Notes under the pieces: model-generated | The model's database searches: none | The model's input: only the letters and a program-made list of their open reading frames with translations | What the model was told of the DNA's origin: nothing | Origin: Rhodococcus rhodnii | GTDB lineage: Bacteria > Actinomycetota > Actinomycetes > Mycobacteriales > Pseudonocardiaceae | Length of the DNA stretch: 46,535 nucleotides | NCBI GenBank assembly: GCA_000720375.1 | Contig: JOAA01000063.1 | Coordinates: forward strand, 1-46,535 | Direction: 5' to 3' | Translations under genes and position numbers: made by a program | Shown: positions 8,203-16,390 of the stretch, in pieces | Numbering within the stretch: the first letter of the stretch is position 1 | How the letters are laid out: the number at the start of each line of letters is the position of its first letter

Positions 8203-9975
8203 TCATCGGCAGCAGTTGAGGTCGGCAGGACTTGCGAATGTGAAGCCCATTTCCTGGATACCGTCGACCACCTCGCCGAGGCGCGACGTGCCCAAGTACG
8301 GGTGGTAGAAGAAGCTCGCCACGCCGTCACGCACAACCGCGACACGGCGGGCGGTCGCGAGGATTTGGGCGGGCAACCGGCTGCGGTTGTCATCAGCCTG
8401 CGTCAGGTCGACGTAGCCGAGTGACTCGGGTATCACCACGGACCCATAGACATCGCGTACCAGGAACGGGAAGCTCTGGCCGTAGATCCGTGAGTAGTCG
8501 GGAGTGCCAGAACCGCAGTCGCCGTTGTGACACCACCCGGCGGCGTACAGACCATTGTCGTAGCGAGCCGCGAACTGGTCGTTCACCACGGTGTAGTCGA
8601 TGGCAGAGCCTGCATAGTGCGGGAATTCGAAGATCTCAGGCGTCTCGAAGCCTGCCGCCCAAAACTCCCACTTGGCCGCTCGTAGCCGGCTGGTCGCCCA
8701 GGATCGCGAGTCTTCGGGCACCGGACCGACGTAGTGCAACTCCCCCTTGTCGTCGACGCGCACCCGATAGAACTCGAAATCATCAGCACTGACGCCGTTG
8801 TGCGGATTGGGGGTGTCGCGGTACTGGTGGGTATAGCCATGCATGATCAACTTGCCGCCCTTGTCCTGCATGTACCGCAACGCCGCGACGACTTTGGGTG
8901 CATCGACCAGGGTCCTGTCCGTCGGCTTGCCGTTGTTGTTCACGCCGTGCGGGTCCCGATATCGCGGATACACCGCGACCGAGAACGGCACTCGGCGGTC
9001 CGCCAGGTAGTCCGCGATCGCGCGCAACTGTGCGGGATCGTTATCCGGGCCCACGTCCTCGATGCGCACGAGAGCACGCTTGCGGTCCGGGGCGGTTGGG
9101 TCGGCGTGCCGCGCCAGTACGTCAGCCGCGGCGAGATAGCGGTCATCCGGTCCGGTGTACGTGAACGGCACTTCGCCGAAGTAGGTCAAGTGCTTAGAGC
9201 GCACGATCCACGGGAAGCGGTTGCCATCCGATCGGACTGCCTCCGCCACCGTGCGCGCCTTGTCGGCGTCCTCGATGCCGGCACGCACGATGCCTGAGGG
9301 AATCGCGGCACGGTCACGGGTGAAGTCCACGTCCCGGTAGCGGACCGTTGTCACCTCGGTTGTGTCGACGCGGCCTGGCCGCCAACCGAACCGGGTCGCG
9401 AAGTTCGCACTACGTTCGGCGAGACGCCAGATGTTGTCGAACATCCACGCGACCGGCGTGCCGCCTTTCAGCACATCGTCCAGGAACGCCTTCGGCAACG
9501 GTTCGTCGGGGGTGGAGCCGATGTATATCACCGAGGTGTAGCCGGACATCTCGCCCGCCCGGTACGAACGGACGGGATGCATGGTCCACGCGCTGTTGTG
9601 GGACACGAGGTTTCCGGCCATCACAGCGTAGGACTCGCCCAGCCAGCCATACATTCCACCCGTGTCGTACAACACGAGCGTCCGCCGACGGGGATCGGCT
9701 CCCGGAGCGGATGGGTAGGTCCGTGTGCGCAGTGGGGCATCCGTGGTCGCTGGACTTGTCGTGGTGTCCTTGGGATCGGGCCGTGTCGCGGGTGGTGGGG
9801 CCGGCAGGACGGGCCACTGCCAGCCGCCTGACACACGGTTCGGCCGCGGACGGTGGTTCTCCGGCGTCACGGTGCTCCCGGGCGCGCTGGGGGCCGCGTC
9901 GGCCACGCCGGTGAACGTGATACTCAGCGCGACGAAGATGGCCGACAGCCGACGAACGGGACGGCGGATTGTCAT
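8203..9975 (-). CDS. Secreted DUF2334 polysaccharide-deacetylase-like protein 1
   Basis: Starting at ATG 9975 gives 590 aa; AGGAG lies about 8 nt upstream, and the longer frame to 10017 has no better site. A signal peptide spans residues ~1-27, followed by a Pro/Thr-rich linker to ~75. The C-terminal half is DUF2334, in the NodB-like deacetylase fold: IEDVGP near residue 304, HGYTHQ near 375 and FFYHPYLG near 555 supply the expected metal-binding Asp and His residues. The N-terminal half (LVLYDT...) is a Rossmann-like region found in such long DUF2334 proteins. By analogy with PelA- and Agd3-type enzymes it may N-deacetylate an amino-sugar polymer outside the cell. It is a diverged paralogue of the gene upstream and probably the last gene of that operon. 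Confidence 0.75.
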   Translation of the reverse strand: MTIRRPVRRLSAIFVALSITFTGVADAAPSAPGSTVTPENHRPRPNRVSGGWQWPVLPAPPPATRPDPKDTTTSPATTDAPLRTRTYPSAPGADPRRRTLVLYDTGGMYGWLGESYAVMAGNLVSHNSAWTMHPVRSYRAGEMSGYTSVIYIGSTPDEPLPKAFLDDVLKGGTPVAWMFDNIWRLAERSANFATRFGWRPGRVDTTEVTTVRYRDVDFTRDRAAIPSGIVRAGIEDADKARTVAEAVRSDGNRFPWIVRSKHLTYFGEVPFTYTGPDDRYLAAADVLARHADPTAPDRKRALVRIEDVGPDNDPAQLRAIADYLADRRVPFSVAVYPRYRDPHGVNNNGKPTDRTLVDAPKVVAALRYMQDKGGKLIMHGYTHQYRDTPNPHNGVSADDFEFYRVRVDDKGELHYVGPVPEDSRSWATSRLRAAKWEFWAAGFETPEIFEFPHYAGSAIDYTVVNDQFAARYDNGLYAAGWCHNGDCGSGTPDYSRIYGQSFPFLVRDVYGSVVIPESLGYVDLTQADDNRSRLPAQILATARRVAVVRDGVASFFYHPYLGTSRLGEVVDGIQEMGFTFASPADLNCCR

Positions 9976-10062
9976 GGGTACTCCTGTGATGGTGTGATTG
10001 CGCCAGTCGTGGCTCACCCGGTTGCATATGTCCAGATTGGACAGTCGGGTGTGGACCTCAAG

Positions 10063-11730
10063 TCAGCGGTGGCTGGCGTCGGAGAGAGACACGAACCGGT
10101 AGCCGGCGGCCGTTATGCCGTCGATGAGCCGATCGAGTGCCTCGGTGCCCAGATAAGGGTGGAAGAAGAAGCTCGCGATTCCGTCGTCGACCACACGAAG
10201 CGCCCGGGCGGCGGAGAGGACTTCCCCGATGCGGTGATCGAGTTCTACGGCGTCGGACCACGGCGGGATGTAGCCGAGGTTTTCCGGTACGACGACCGCG
10301 CCGTAGACGTCACGCACAAGGTACGGGAACGCCTGCGTGTACATCCCTGCCGGGTCTGCTTGCGCGATGTCGCCGCATTTGGTCGAGCACCAGCCCGGGA
10401 AGTAGGTTCCCCGGTCGTACCGGACGCCGAAGGTCTCGGTCGCGGCCTGGTATCCGGCGGCGGACGCCGTGTAATGGGGGAACTCGAACGCCTCCGGATC
10501 AGGCAGCCCGACCTGCGCCAGTTCACCAAGGGCAAGGGCGAATCGCTCGCTCGCCCATCGCACGGAGTCGCCGGGTACGGGTCCGAGGAGCTCGACTGCG
10601 TTCTCGTCGTTCAACCGCGCTCGGTAGAACTCGAAGTCAGAGCCGCTGGCTCCGTCGCCGAACTGGTGGGTGTACCCATGCAGCACAATCGTTCCACCGC
10701 GGTCGATCATGTATCGCAGTGCCCGCACCACTTCCGGGCGGTCCACGAGCCGTAGCTCGGTCGGTGTCCCTGAGTTGGCGATCCCTTTTGGATCGCGGTA
10801 GTACGGGTAGAGGGCGATCGAGAAGGGCACGCCCCGGCTGTGGAGACGGTCCGCGATCTGCTTGAGCTGTACGGGGTTCGCTGTCGGTCCCACGTCCTCT
10901 AGCCGCACCAGCGCGCGTGCCTGCTGCGGCGGCGACTGTGAAAGTGTCGCCCGGATCAGGTCCGCGGCTGCGAGATACCTGTCCGTCGACCCCACATAGC
11001 TGAAAGGTATTTCGGCCACGTAGGTCAACGTTCCTGAGCGTACCGCCCAGGGGGTTCGGCTGTCGTCGTCATGAATGCTCTCAGCGAGAACCTTGGCCTT
11101 CGCGGTATCCAGCAGGCGGGTGCGTACGGATGCGCCCGCCTGGGAGTCACGGCTCAGTCGTACCCCTTTGTAGTCCACCCCCACGATGGCTCGCTCGGCC
11201 CAGCCGTCTGGCCGCCAGCCGGTCCTCACCGCGTATCCACTGTCACCGTCGAACAAGCGGTTGATGTCGTATCCCAGCCACAGCACGGGTGTCTGGCCCG
11301 CGCGGACATCGGCCAGGAACGCGTCTGGAAGCGGTCCGCCGTCTTCGGGCCCCACGTAGACGACTGCCGAGAAGCCCGTCATGTCGCCCGGCTGATAGTT
11401 CGCGGCCTGACGCAGTTCGAAAGCGCTGCTGTGCGAGACGAGGTTGGCGGCTTTTGTCCCATAGACCTCGCCGCTGGTGACCGGGCCGGGAGTGGAGGTG
11501 TTGTACAGCACGAGTGTTCGGCGGCCCTCAGGGGCACCAGGAGCCGGATCGCCCGGCTCGCCGGCGAGCGATGCCGAGGGCACGGGTTCCCATCTCGGTT
11601 CGGCCGACAGCAACACCGGTGCCACTGGCTTTGAGGTCATGGTCAGCACTCCGCAGATGACTGTCAGTACGCCAAGCAGCAACCGCAGCCATGCGGGTCC
11701 CCATGCGGTGCCGGTGGATGACCGCATCAT
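10063..11730 (-). CDS. Secreted or anchored DUF2334 polysaccharide-deacetylase-like protein 2
   Basis: This 555-aa protein starts at ATG 11730, overlapping the epimerase stop codon by four bases (ATGA), so translation is probably coupled. An N-terminal hydrophobic segment (residues ~13-33) is a signal peptide or anchor. The layout matches the downstream paralogue: a LVLYNT region near residue 75, LEDVGP near 275, HGYTHQ near 350 and FFFHPYLG near 521. These are the metal and catalytic motifs of the DUF2334/NodB-like fold. Two paralogues in one operon may act on different parts of the same polymer or at different stages. The direct link to a UDP-amino-sugar epimerase supports an amino-sugar polysaccharide substrate; the exact substrate is inference. 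Confidence 0.75.
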   Translation of the reverse strand: MMRSSTGTAWGPAWLRLLLGVLTVICGVLTMTSKPVAPVLLSAEPRWEPVPSASLAGEPGDPAPGAPEGRRTLVLYNTSTPGPVTSGEVYGTKAANLVSHSSAFELRQAANYQPGDMTGFSAVVYVGPEDGGPLPDAFLADVRAGQTPVLWLGYDINRLFDGDSGYAVRTGWRPDGWAERAIVGVDYKGVRLSRDSQAGASVRTRLLDTAKAKVLAESIHDDDSRTPWAVRSGTLTYVAEIPFSYVGSTDRYLAAADLIRATLSQSPPQQARALVRLEDVGPTANPVQLKQIADRLHSRGVPFSIALYPYYRDPKGIANSGTPTELRLVDRPEVVRALRYMIDRGGTIVLHGYTHQFGDGASGSDFEFYRARLNDENAVELLGPVPGDSVRWASERFALALGELAQVGLPDPEAFEFPHYTASAAGYQAATETFGVRYDRGTYFPGWCSTKCGDIAQADPAGMYTQAFPYLVRDVYGAVVVPENLGYIPPWSDAVELDHRIGEVLSAARALRVVDDGIASFFFHPYLGTEALDRLIDGITAAGYRFVSLSDASHR

Positions 11731-12986
11731 TCGCCCCCTGCGGCCGCGGTCCGAAGCATCGGCGGGGCCGTCGAATCGGCACTCTTCAGGCCGAGCAGGC
11801 TGGCGATCGCGTGTTCGGTCCGGTATGCGGCGAGCCCATCGCCGAAGGGGTTGACCGGCCTGTTCTCCGGCGGTAGCGGCGGTTTGTTCAACAGCCGCGA
11901 CGCGTGGTCCGCGATCGCCCGGGGATCGGTCCCGACGAGCGTCGAGCAGCCCGCCTCCACGGCTTCCATCCGCTCGGTGACGTCCCGCAGGACCAGGACC
12001 GGGACGCCGAAACTGGGAGCTTCCTCCTGTACGCCACCGGAATCGGATGCGACCAGCTGAGCTATCGAGAGCAACCGGCAGAACTCGATGTAGTTCAGTG
12101 GTGCGGTGAGGTGTACCCGGTCCACCCCGGACACTCCGGCCATGATCTGCTTGCGTACGTCGGGATTCGGATGGACAGGCAGCACGACCTCGACGTCCTT
12201 GTGGCGTTCCAGCACATTCCGCAAACCCGCCAGTATGCCTGCCAACGGCTGGCCCCAGGACTCCCGGCGGTGCACTGTGACCAGCATCAGACGGTTTTGT
12301 TTGGAGCGCACCCGGTTCTCCACCGCGGCCAGCCTGGAGTCGCTGTATGTCATGGGACGGCCGGCGATCGAGAGCACGGCGTCCACCACGGTGTTCCCGG
12401 TCAGCACCACGTTCGGTCCGGTGATGCCCTCCGCCTGCAAGTTCTCCACGGCGCGCTTCGTCGGAGCCAGGTGCAACGAGCTGATCTGAGCGAGCAGCTT
12501 GCGATTGGCCTCTTCCGGAAACGGAGCGTGCAGGTCGTGTGATCGCAGCCCTGCCTCGATGTGCGCGACCGGCACCTTGCGCCAGAACGCGGTCAGCGCC
12601 GTGGCCAGGGCGGTCGTTGTGTCCCCCTGCACCACGACGATCGAAGGATTCCGTTGCACGAGTTGCCGGTCGAGCACTCGCACGAGTTCGCCCAGCAATT
12701 CGGGCTGGCTTCCGGTCGGGCGCTCGATGCGCAAGCGGACGTTGGGACGCAAGGCGAACGCGTCAAGGGCTTGCTCGAACATCGACTCGTGCTGGCCGCT
12801 GGCCACCAGGACAGGGCACATCCGGCCACGCGTCAGCATCGCCTCCGCCACAGGCGCCAGTTTGACCGCCTCCGGCCGGGTCCCGCCGACAAGCATTGCT
12901 TCCGGTTTGTGTGCGGCAGCGGCCATGACAGGACGGGGATTCTCCATAAGGGTGATCCCTGGCCTGCTCCGAACAGCGCAGTCCAT
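11727..12986 (-). CDS. wecB: UDP-N-acetylglucosamine 2-epimerase (non-hydrolysing)
   Basis: This 419-aa cytoplasmic enzyme interconverts UDP-GlcNAc and UDP-ManNAc. Family motifs are all present: GGTRPEAVKLAPV near the N-terminus, QGDTTTALA, HIEAGLRS (~140), FPEEANRK (~157), VTVHRRES (~232) and DSGGVQEEAPSFG (~312). These include the conserved Glu and His residues of the active site. The start at ATG 12986 is preceded by GGGAG at a good distance; an internal ATG at 12947 lacks one. It is the first gene of a three-gene operon with two DUF2334 proteins and is divergent from the synthase genes. In this context it probably supplies UDP-ManNAc, or tunes the UDP-GlcNAc pool, for the polymer made by the GT2. 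Confidence 0.88.
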   Translation of the reverse strand: MDCAVRSRPGITLMENPRPVMAAAAHKPEAMLVGGTRPEAVKLAPVAEAMLTRGRMCPVLVASGQHESMFEQALDAFALRPNVRLRIERPTGSQPELLGELVRVLDRQLVQRNPSIVVVQGDTTTALATALTAFWRKVPVAHIEAGLRSHDLHAPFPEEANRKLLAQISSLHLAPTKRAVENLQAEGITGPNVVLTGNTVVDAVLSIAGRPMTYSDSRLAAVENRVRSKQNRLMLVTVHRRESWGQPLAGILAGLRNVLERHKDVEVVLPVHPNPDVRKQIMAGVSGVDRVHLTAPLNYIEFCRLLSIAQLVASDSGGVQEEAPSFGVPVLVLRDVTERMEAVEAGCSTLVGTDPRAIADHASRLLNKPPLPPENRPVNPFGDGLAAYRTEHAIASLLGLKSADSTAPPMLRTAAAGGE

Positions 12987-13136
12987 TCTTACTCCCGCTC
13001 AGTGAATCTTGCGCGAAGTCGTCGAGAAGAGTTGCTCGAGACCGTGCAAGGAGGTTGAGTAGTAGCGGTACGTAGAGCTTGCCATGCTCTCTGAATCGAC
13101 GCAGCAAGTTATCCACTCACTAAAAGGATTGTCAAG
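12987..13136. promoter_or_regulatory. Divergent promoter region of the exopolysaccharide locus
   Basis: This 150-bp gap separates the minus-strand epimerase operon from the plus-strand synthase operon, so it must hold both promoters. It is visibly more AT-rich than its surroundings near 13085-13135. I cannot assign -10 or -35 boxes with confidence. Confidence 0.5.
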
Positions 13137-13304
13137 ATGTCGACTGCTTTGGTCAGTCGGGTAGGAATTCCGGTCTCTCTTGGATTCGCTTTTTCGGCAG
13201 GTACTGGCGCTGTTCAAGGCCTTGGGCATACCGTCGTCATTGTCGCGACCTTCCTGGTCCTGCGCAGGCTATCCCTGCGGTTGCGGGCGGCGATAGGCGA
13301 ATAA
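13137..13304 (+). CDS. 55-aa single-span membrane protein, upstream partner of GT2 synthase
   Basis: This short gene encodes 55 residues from ATG 13137, with AAAGGA 8-9 nt upstream. The sequence is hydrophobic and glycine-rich in its middle (VVIVATFLVLRR is the core of the likely membrane span, residues ~27-43). It ends in a basic tail (RRLSLRLRAAIGE), predicting one transmembrane helix with a cytoplasmic C-terminus. Its stop codon is 7 bases before the GT2 start, and the GT2 has only a weak ribosome-binding site, so translational coupling is likely. Small membrane partners such as PgaD/IcaD support GT2 synthases of poly-GlcNAc type. No sequence similarity to those is claimed; the role is inferred from size, topology and position. 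Confidence 0.6.
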   Translation: MSTALVSRVGIPVSLGFAFSAGTGAVQGLGHTVVIVATFLVLRRLSLRLRAAIGE

Positions 13305-13311
13305 ACCGAAA

Positions 13312-14577
13312 ATGAACCTTCCCGCATTGATGCTCGGGCTTTTGCTCGCCTGGCCGCTCTACAATCTCGTCCTTTCTGTTCTGGGCTTGAGAACTCCTCG
13401 GCCGAGTTCGGCCATGGCGGCGGAACAATCAATTTTCTGGCTGGTGGTACCGGCGCTCAACGAAGAGTTGGTCATCGCAGGCACCGTCCGGGCACTGCTC
13501 GCTCTCGAGGCATCGGACGCCCAATTACGTGTGCTGGTGGTCGATGACGGCAGCACGGACGGGACACCGGCGGTGCTGGCCGGCATCGACGACGAACGTC
13601 TGGTCGTGTTGCGGCGCGAGCCTCCTGACGCGCGTAACGGCAAAGGACCTGCGCTCAACGCCGCGTATCGGTTGATCCGAGAGGTCGCGCAGCGAGAGGG
13701 CACCGTGGATCGCACGGTCATCGGAGTCATCGACGCGGACGGCAGGGCCAGTCCCGGCATCGTGCCGGAGGTGAGCCGCTACCTGGCTGATCCTGCCGTC
13801 GGGGCAGTGCAGTGCCGGGTCCGTATCCGCAACCGCCACACCCGACTCGGCCTGCTGCAGGACGTCGAGTTCGGCTGTATCGCCGACTCCGCCCAGGTGC
13901 TGCGCGATGCGATCGGCAGTGTCGGGCTGGGCGGTAACGGCCAGTTCACCAAGCTGTCCGCGTTGATGCTGTTCGGGGACTCGCCGTGGTCGTCCTGCTT
14001 GGTCGAGGACGTCGAGCTGGGGCTACGCCTGCACCGGGCGGGTATCCGAATCCGCTATGTCAGACAGGCAGACGTGTCCCAGCAGGCCGTGGTCGACGTA
14101 CGCCGCCTGGTGCGGCAGCGCGGTCGTTGGGCGCAGGGAAACCTGCAGTGTCTGCGGCACGTGCCCGGTCTGCTCGGCTCACAGCGCGTCACCAGTCTCG
14201 GATTACTCGACTTCCTGCACTACCTGATCACTCCGTGGCTGGTGCCGCCGGCCTCGGTGGTGGCGCTGATCTTGCTTGGCCTGAGCGTCTACGGCCAGTT
14301 CGGCGAACTGGTCCCGACTCCGCTCGTCGCGAGCGTGGCGGATATGCCGGAGTCCTTGGCCATCGGAGTGACCGCGCTATTGCTGCCCGGGACGATCTGG
14401 GGCCTGGTGCACTGGTTGCGGCTGCGGGACGAACCGCTGGGACGCTGCCTTCTCATTTCACTGAGTTACCCGGTGTTCCTCCTGCTCGGCGCCGCCGGGA
14501 GTTGCCGGGGGATCGCCCGGCACCTCGCTCGTCGTGACGACTGGGCGAAGACCGAGCGCGTTGCTGAGAAAGCTTGA
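13312..14577 (+). CDS. Processive family-2 glycosyltransferase (exopolysaccharide synthase)
   Basis: This 421-aa inner-membrane enzyme has one N-terminal transmembrane helix (~4-22), a cytosolic GT-A domain, and about four C-terminal helices (~295-400). The synthase motifs are present: VVDDGSTDG (~76-84), the DxD-type VIDADG (~140), EDVELGLRL (~232, catalytic-base region) and RQRGRWAQG (~268, the QxxRW signature of processive enzymes). This is the layout of PgaC/IcaA, hyaluronan and cellulose synthases, which polymerise and export a beta-linked glycan. It directly follows the 55-aa membrane protein and faces the epimerase/DUF2334 operon. Two rare TTA leucine codons (13525-13527, 14203-14205) suggest possible bldA-type developmental control. 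Confidence 0.85.
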   Translation: MNLPALMLGLLLAWPLYNLVLSVLGLRTPRPSSAMAAEQSIFWLVVPALNEELVIAGTVRALLALEASDAQLRVLVVDDGSTDGTPAVLAGIDDERLVVLRREPPDARNGKGPALNAAYRLIREVAQREGTVDRTVIGVIDADGRASPGIVPEVSRYLADPAVGAVQCRVRIRNRHTRLGLLQDVEFGCIADSAQVLRDAIGSVGLGGNGQFTKLSALMLFGDSPWSSCLVEDVELGLRLHRAGIRIRYVRQADVSQQAVVDVRRLVRQRGRWAQGNLQCLRHVPGLLGSQRVTSLGLLDFLHYLITPWLVPPASVVALILLGLSVYGQFGELVPTPLVASVADMPESLAIGVTALLLPGTIWGLVHWLRLRDEPLGRCLLISLSYPVFLLLGAAGSCRGIARHLARRDDWAKTERVAEKA

Positions 14578-14623
14578 CGTTCCCGCAGCTCAAGCGGGCA
14601 TGCCCAGACAACAGTTCACGGTT

Positions 14624-14655
14624 GGAGAGCCCCGGTCCATCAGCCGGGGCTCTCC
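14624..14655. terminator. 12-bp perfect hairpin after the GT2 gene
   Basis: GGAGAGCCCCGG (14624-14635) pairs with CCGGGGCTCTCC (14644-14655) around an 8-nt loop. It ends the synthase transcript, but it also lies only ~8 nt before the ribosome-binding site of the next gene, so partial read-through control is possible. Confidence 0.8.
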
Positions 14656-14672
14656 TGGCGATTGGAGTTCAG

Positions 14673-15326
14673 ATGACCAGGACCCGGCTCGCATTGCATG
14701 GCATCGCCCTGGTGGTCGGTGCCATGGTGGCCTTCGGGGTGACCAACTGCTCGGCACGTCCATCGTCCACCGGTCCGAGACTCGACGGCTGGCTCATCAC
14801 TGTCTATTACACAGCTGTCGAGAGTTATCACGTCGATCCTGCGGAATCCGTCCGCGGGTGCTCGCGACTCGAGTGTGAGCGTGGCGACTCGCCGCTGGGC
14901 GAATATCCCAAGGGCTTCGTCGACGCCGTACAGGCGGAGGGCACCGGACGTATTACGAGTGGCCCGAACGCCGGGCGTTACCTGAACTGGTCGCACGATC
15001 TCGGCTATTGGTTGGACGATGCCCCACGAGATTCTCGCGGTCAGCGCCTCGAACCATTCGTCAGTGCTGCGGCCGACCCCGGTGTACTAGCAGCCGGTAC
15101 GAATTTCACGATCGCGGAGTGCGGCACACTTGATTCGGGAGAAAAGCCACCCGACGAGGTGTGCGAGCGAATCCGGTCGGCTCACTGGACGGTCCGGGAC
15201 GAGTTCACTCCCGGCTTGGGCGGGCCTCAGCACATCGACATCTACATCGGTGAAGAACAAGGTCCCGATTTCACAGCCAGTCCGTGGTACTTGTCACTCA
15301 AGAACGCCGTGATTGCGCTGCGTTGA
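14673..15326 (+). CDS. Secreted 3D-domain (double-psi beta-barrel) protein
   Basis: ATG 14673 with TTGGAG upstream gives 217 aa. The N-terminus (LALHGIALVVGAMVAFGVTN) is an export signal; the Cys that follows is not a canonical lipobox, so a lipoprotein is uncertain. The mature part has the hallmarks of actinobacterial 3D (three-Asp) domains related to MltA/RlpA barrels: YYTAVE near the start, GYWLDDAPRDSRGQRLEPF (~112-130), TIAECG, and HIDIYIGE (~187-194), with conserved Asp residues. Such domains bind or cleave peptidoglycan or other glycans. It lies 95 bases after the GT2 synthase, separated by a hairpin, and may process or anchor the polymer. Confidence 0.65.
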   Translation: MTRTRLALHGIALVVGAMVAFGVTNCSARPSSTGPRLDGWLITVYYTAVESYHVDPAESVRGCSRLECERGDSPLGEYPKGFVDAVQAEGTGRITSGPNAGRYLNWSHDLGYWLDDAPRDSRGQRLEPFVSAAADPGVLAAGTNFTIAECGTLDSGEKPPDEVCERIRSAHWTVRDEFTPGLGGPQHIDIYIGEEQGPDFTASPWYLSLKNAVIALR

Positions 15327-15345
15327 GATTCTCCAGGGAGCACCT

Positions 15346-15759
15346 GTGGACGATCAGCGAAAGCGCCACCTGGTGCGATTGTCGCAGAAGTACCTCGTCA
15401 ACCCGCCCGCCAGGCTCGCGGTGTTCCTCGGACTCGCGCCGGGGCACACAATCATCGAGACGACCGGCCGCCGGACCGGGAAGCGCCGCTGGACCGTCGT
15501 TGGTGTTCTCCAGGACGGCCCATCGCTGTGGATCGTGGCGGAGCAGGGCCGTCACTCGGACTATGTACGGAACCTGGAAGCCAATCCATTGGTGCGGGTG
15601 TGGGTCCGGCGTGGCTGGCGGAGTGGCGAGGCCACTGTGGTGAAATCGGACGACCCACAGGCCAGACTGGACGCGTTCGAACGGCCTTGGCACGCGAAGG
15701 CCGTTCGGCGGGCCGGTACCTCATTGCTGTCAGTGCGGATCGATCTCACCGGGCGATGA
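15346..15759 (+). CDS. F420H2-dependent (DDN-like) nitroreductase/quinone reductase family protein
   Basis: GTG 15346 follows CAGGGAG with good spacing and gives 137 aa, close to the size of the family. The fold is a split beta-barrel. Characteristic segments are IIETTGRRTGKRRWTVVGVL, LWIVAEQGRHSDYVRNLEAN and PLVRVWVRRGWRSGEATVV, the pattern of deazaflavin-dependent nitroreductase (Ddn) proteins that use coenzyme F420. Relatives reduce quinones or activate nitro compounds at the membrane. It begins 19 bases after the 3D-domain gene and may be cotranscribed, but no functional link is evident. Confidence 0.8.
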   Translation: MDDQRKRHLVRLSQKYLVNPPARLAVFLGLAPGHTIIETTGRRTGKRRWTVVGVLQDGPSLWIVAEQGRHSDYVRNLEANPLVRVWVRRGWRSGEATVVKSDDPQARLDAFERPWHAKAVRRAGTSLLSVRIDLTGR

Positions 15760-15800
15760 CGTCGCAGCAGGACCGGCGTCGCGAGCTTTCTTCAGGCTCT

Positions 15801-15828
15801 GGCAATTGAGTCCACACGCTCAATCGCC
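15801..15828. terminator. Convergent hairpin terminator
   Basis: GGCAATTGAG (15801-15810) pairs with CTCAATCGCC (15819-15828) with one mismatch and an 8-nt loop, between two convergent genes. Confidence 0.6.
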
Positions 15829-15836
15829 GGAGTCTC

Positions 15837-16109
15837 CTACTGTCGAATCGTGCCGTGAATCGTGCGAAGGCCCATCACGCACACGTCGCAGAGTTCGCCG
15901 GTCTGGTGCGAGCCTTGCGCGGGGAAGCCACCGAGAGCGCGGAACGGCACCGCTTGCGCTCCGCACAAGGTCAGAGACGCCTCACCGGTCAGCGGTTCAT
16001 CCAAGTGCGTCCGCCCCGGAATGATCACCACGTGGAGGATCGGCGGTTCATCCGTGCCCAGCGCCCACACCAGTTCGGACAGCTGCGGGACCCGGTCCGC
16101 GTCAGACAT
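15837..16109 (-). CDS. Small Cys-containing hypothetical protein
   Basis: This 90-aa protein starts at ATG 16109, with AGAGGAAAG upstream. It has LTLCGAQAVPFRALG in the middle and ELCDVCVMGL near the end; the CDVC pair and the earlier Cys could form a zinc site. Proteins of this kind are common in Pseudonocardiaceae next to XRE/DUF397 loci, but I know no assigned function. No signal peptide or membrane span is visible. It lies at the end of a run of small minus-strand genes. Confidence 0.5.
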   Translation of the reverse strand: MSDADRVPQLSELVWALGTDEPPILHVVIIPGRTHLDEPLTGEASLTLCGAQAVPFRALGGFPAQGSHQTGELCDVCVMGLRTIHGTIRQ

Positions 16110-16336
16110 GCTGCTTTCCTCTCAACATCCACAGTAGAACGTGGTGTCCGCGTCTGTCGTCGCGTCGCCTGATCGCATGCTGAACATCTGTTGCGGTCGT
16201 TGATGAGGTTGCCGTCGATCAGCACGCACACGGCGCCGCAGCGGGCGAACCACAACGGAGTGCCGTCGAACTGGATCGAAGGCGCGTCAGAATCCACAAT
16301 GTGGGTCAGTTGCCGGAACACACCCGCGCCGAGCAT
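16025..16336 (-). CDS. Small Cys-containing hypothetical protein, overlapping its neighbour
   Basis: This 103-aa frame starts at ATG 16336, with an AGGGA-like site upstream. The first ~75 residues look coding: IQFDGTPLWFARCGAVCVLI, then NRCSACDQATRR, with Cys pairs suggesting metal binding. The last ~28 residues overlap the next gene by 85 bases in another frame and read like shadow sequence. The true stop may therefore have been lost through a frameshift near 16110. No function is assigned. Confidence 0.4.
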   Translation of the reverse strand: MLGAGVFRQLTHIVDSDAPSIQFDGTPLWFARCGAVCVLIDGNLINDRNRCSACDQATRRQTRTPRSTVDVERKAACLTRTGSRSCPNWCGRWARMNRRSSTW

Positions 16337-16390
16337 CGTATAAGTCCCTACGCCGAGTAGATGGAGTCAGGAAGCGATCCGCCGGGTTGA

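Noticed and set aside
9853..10755. 300-aa plus-strand frame across the two DUF2334 genes
   Set aside because: Low-complexity antisense frame with no recognisable fold; it overlaps two strongly supported genes and their ribosome-binding sites.
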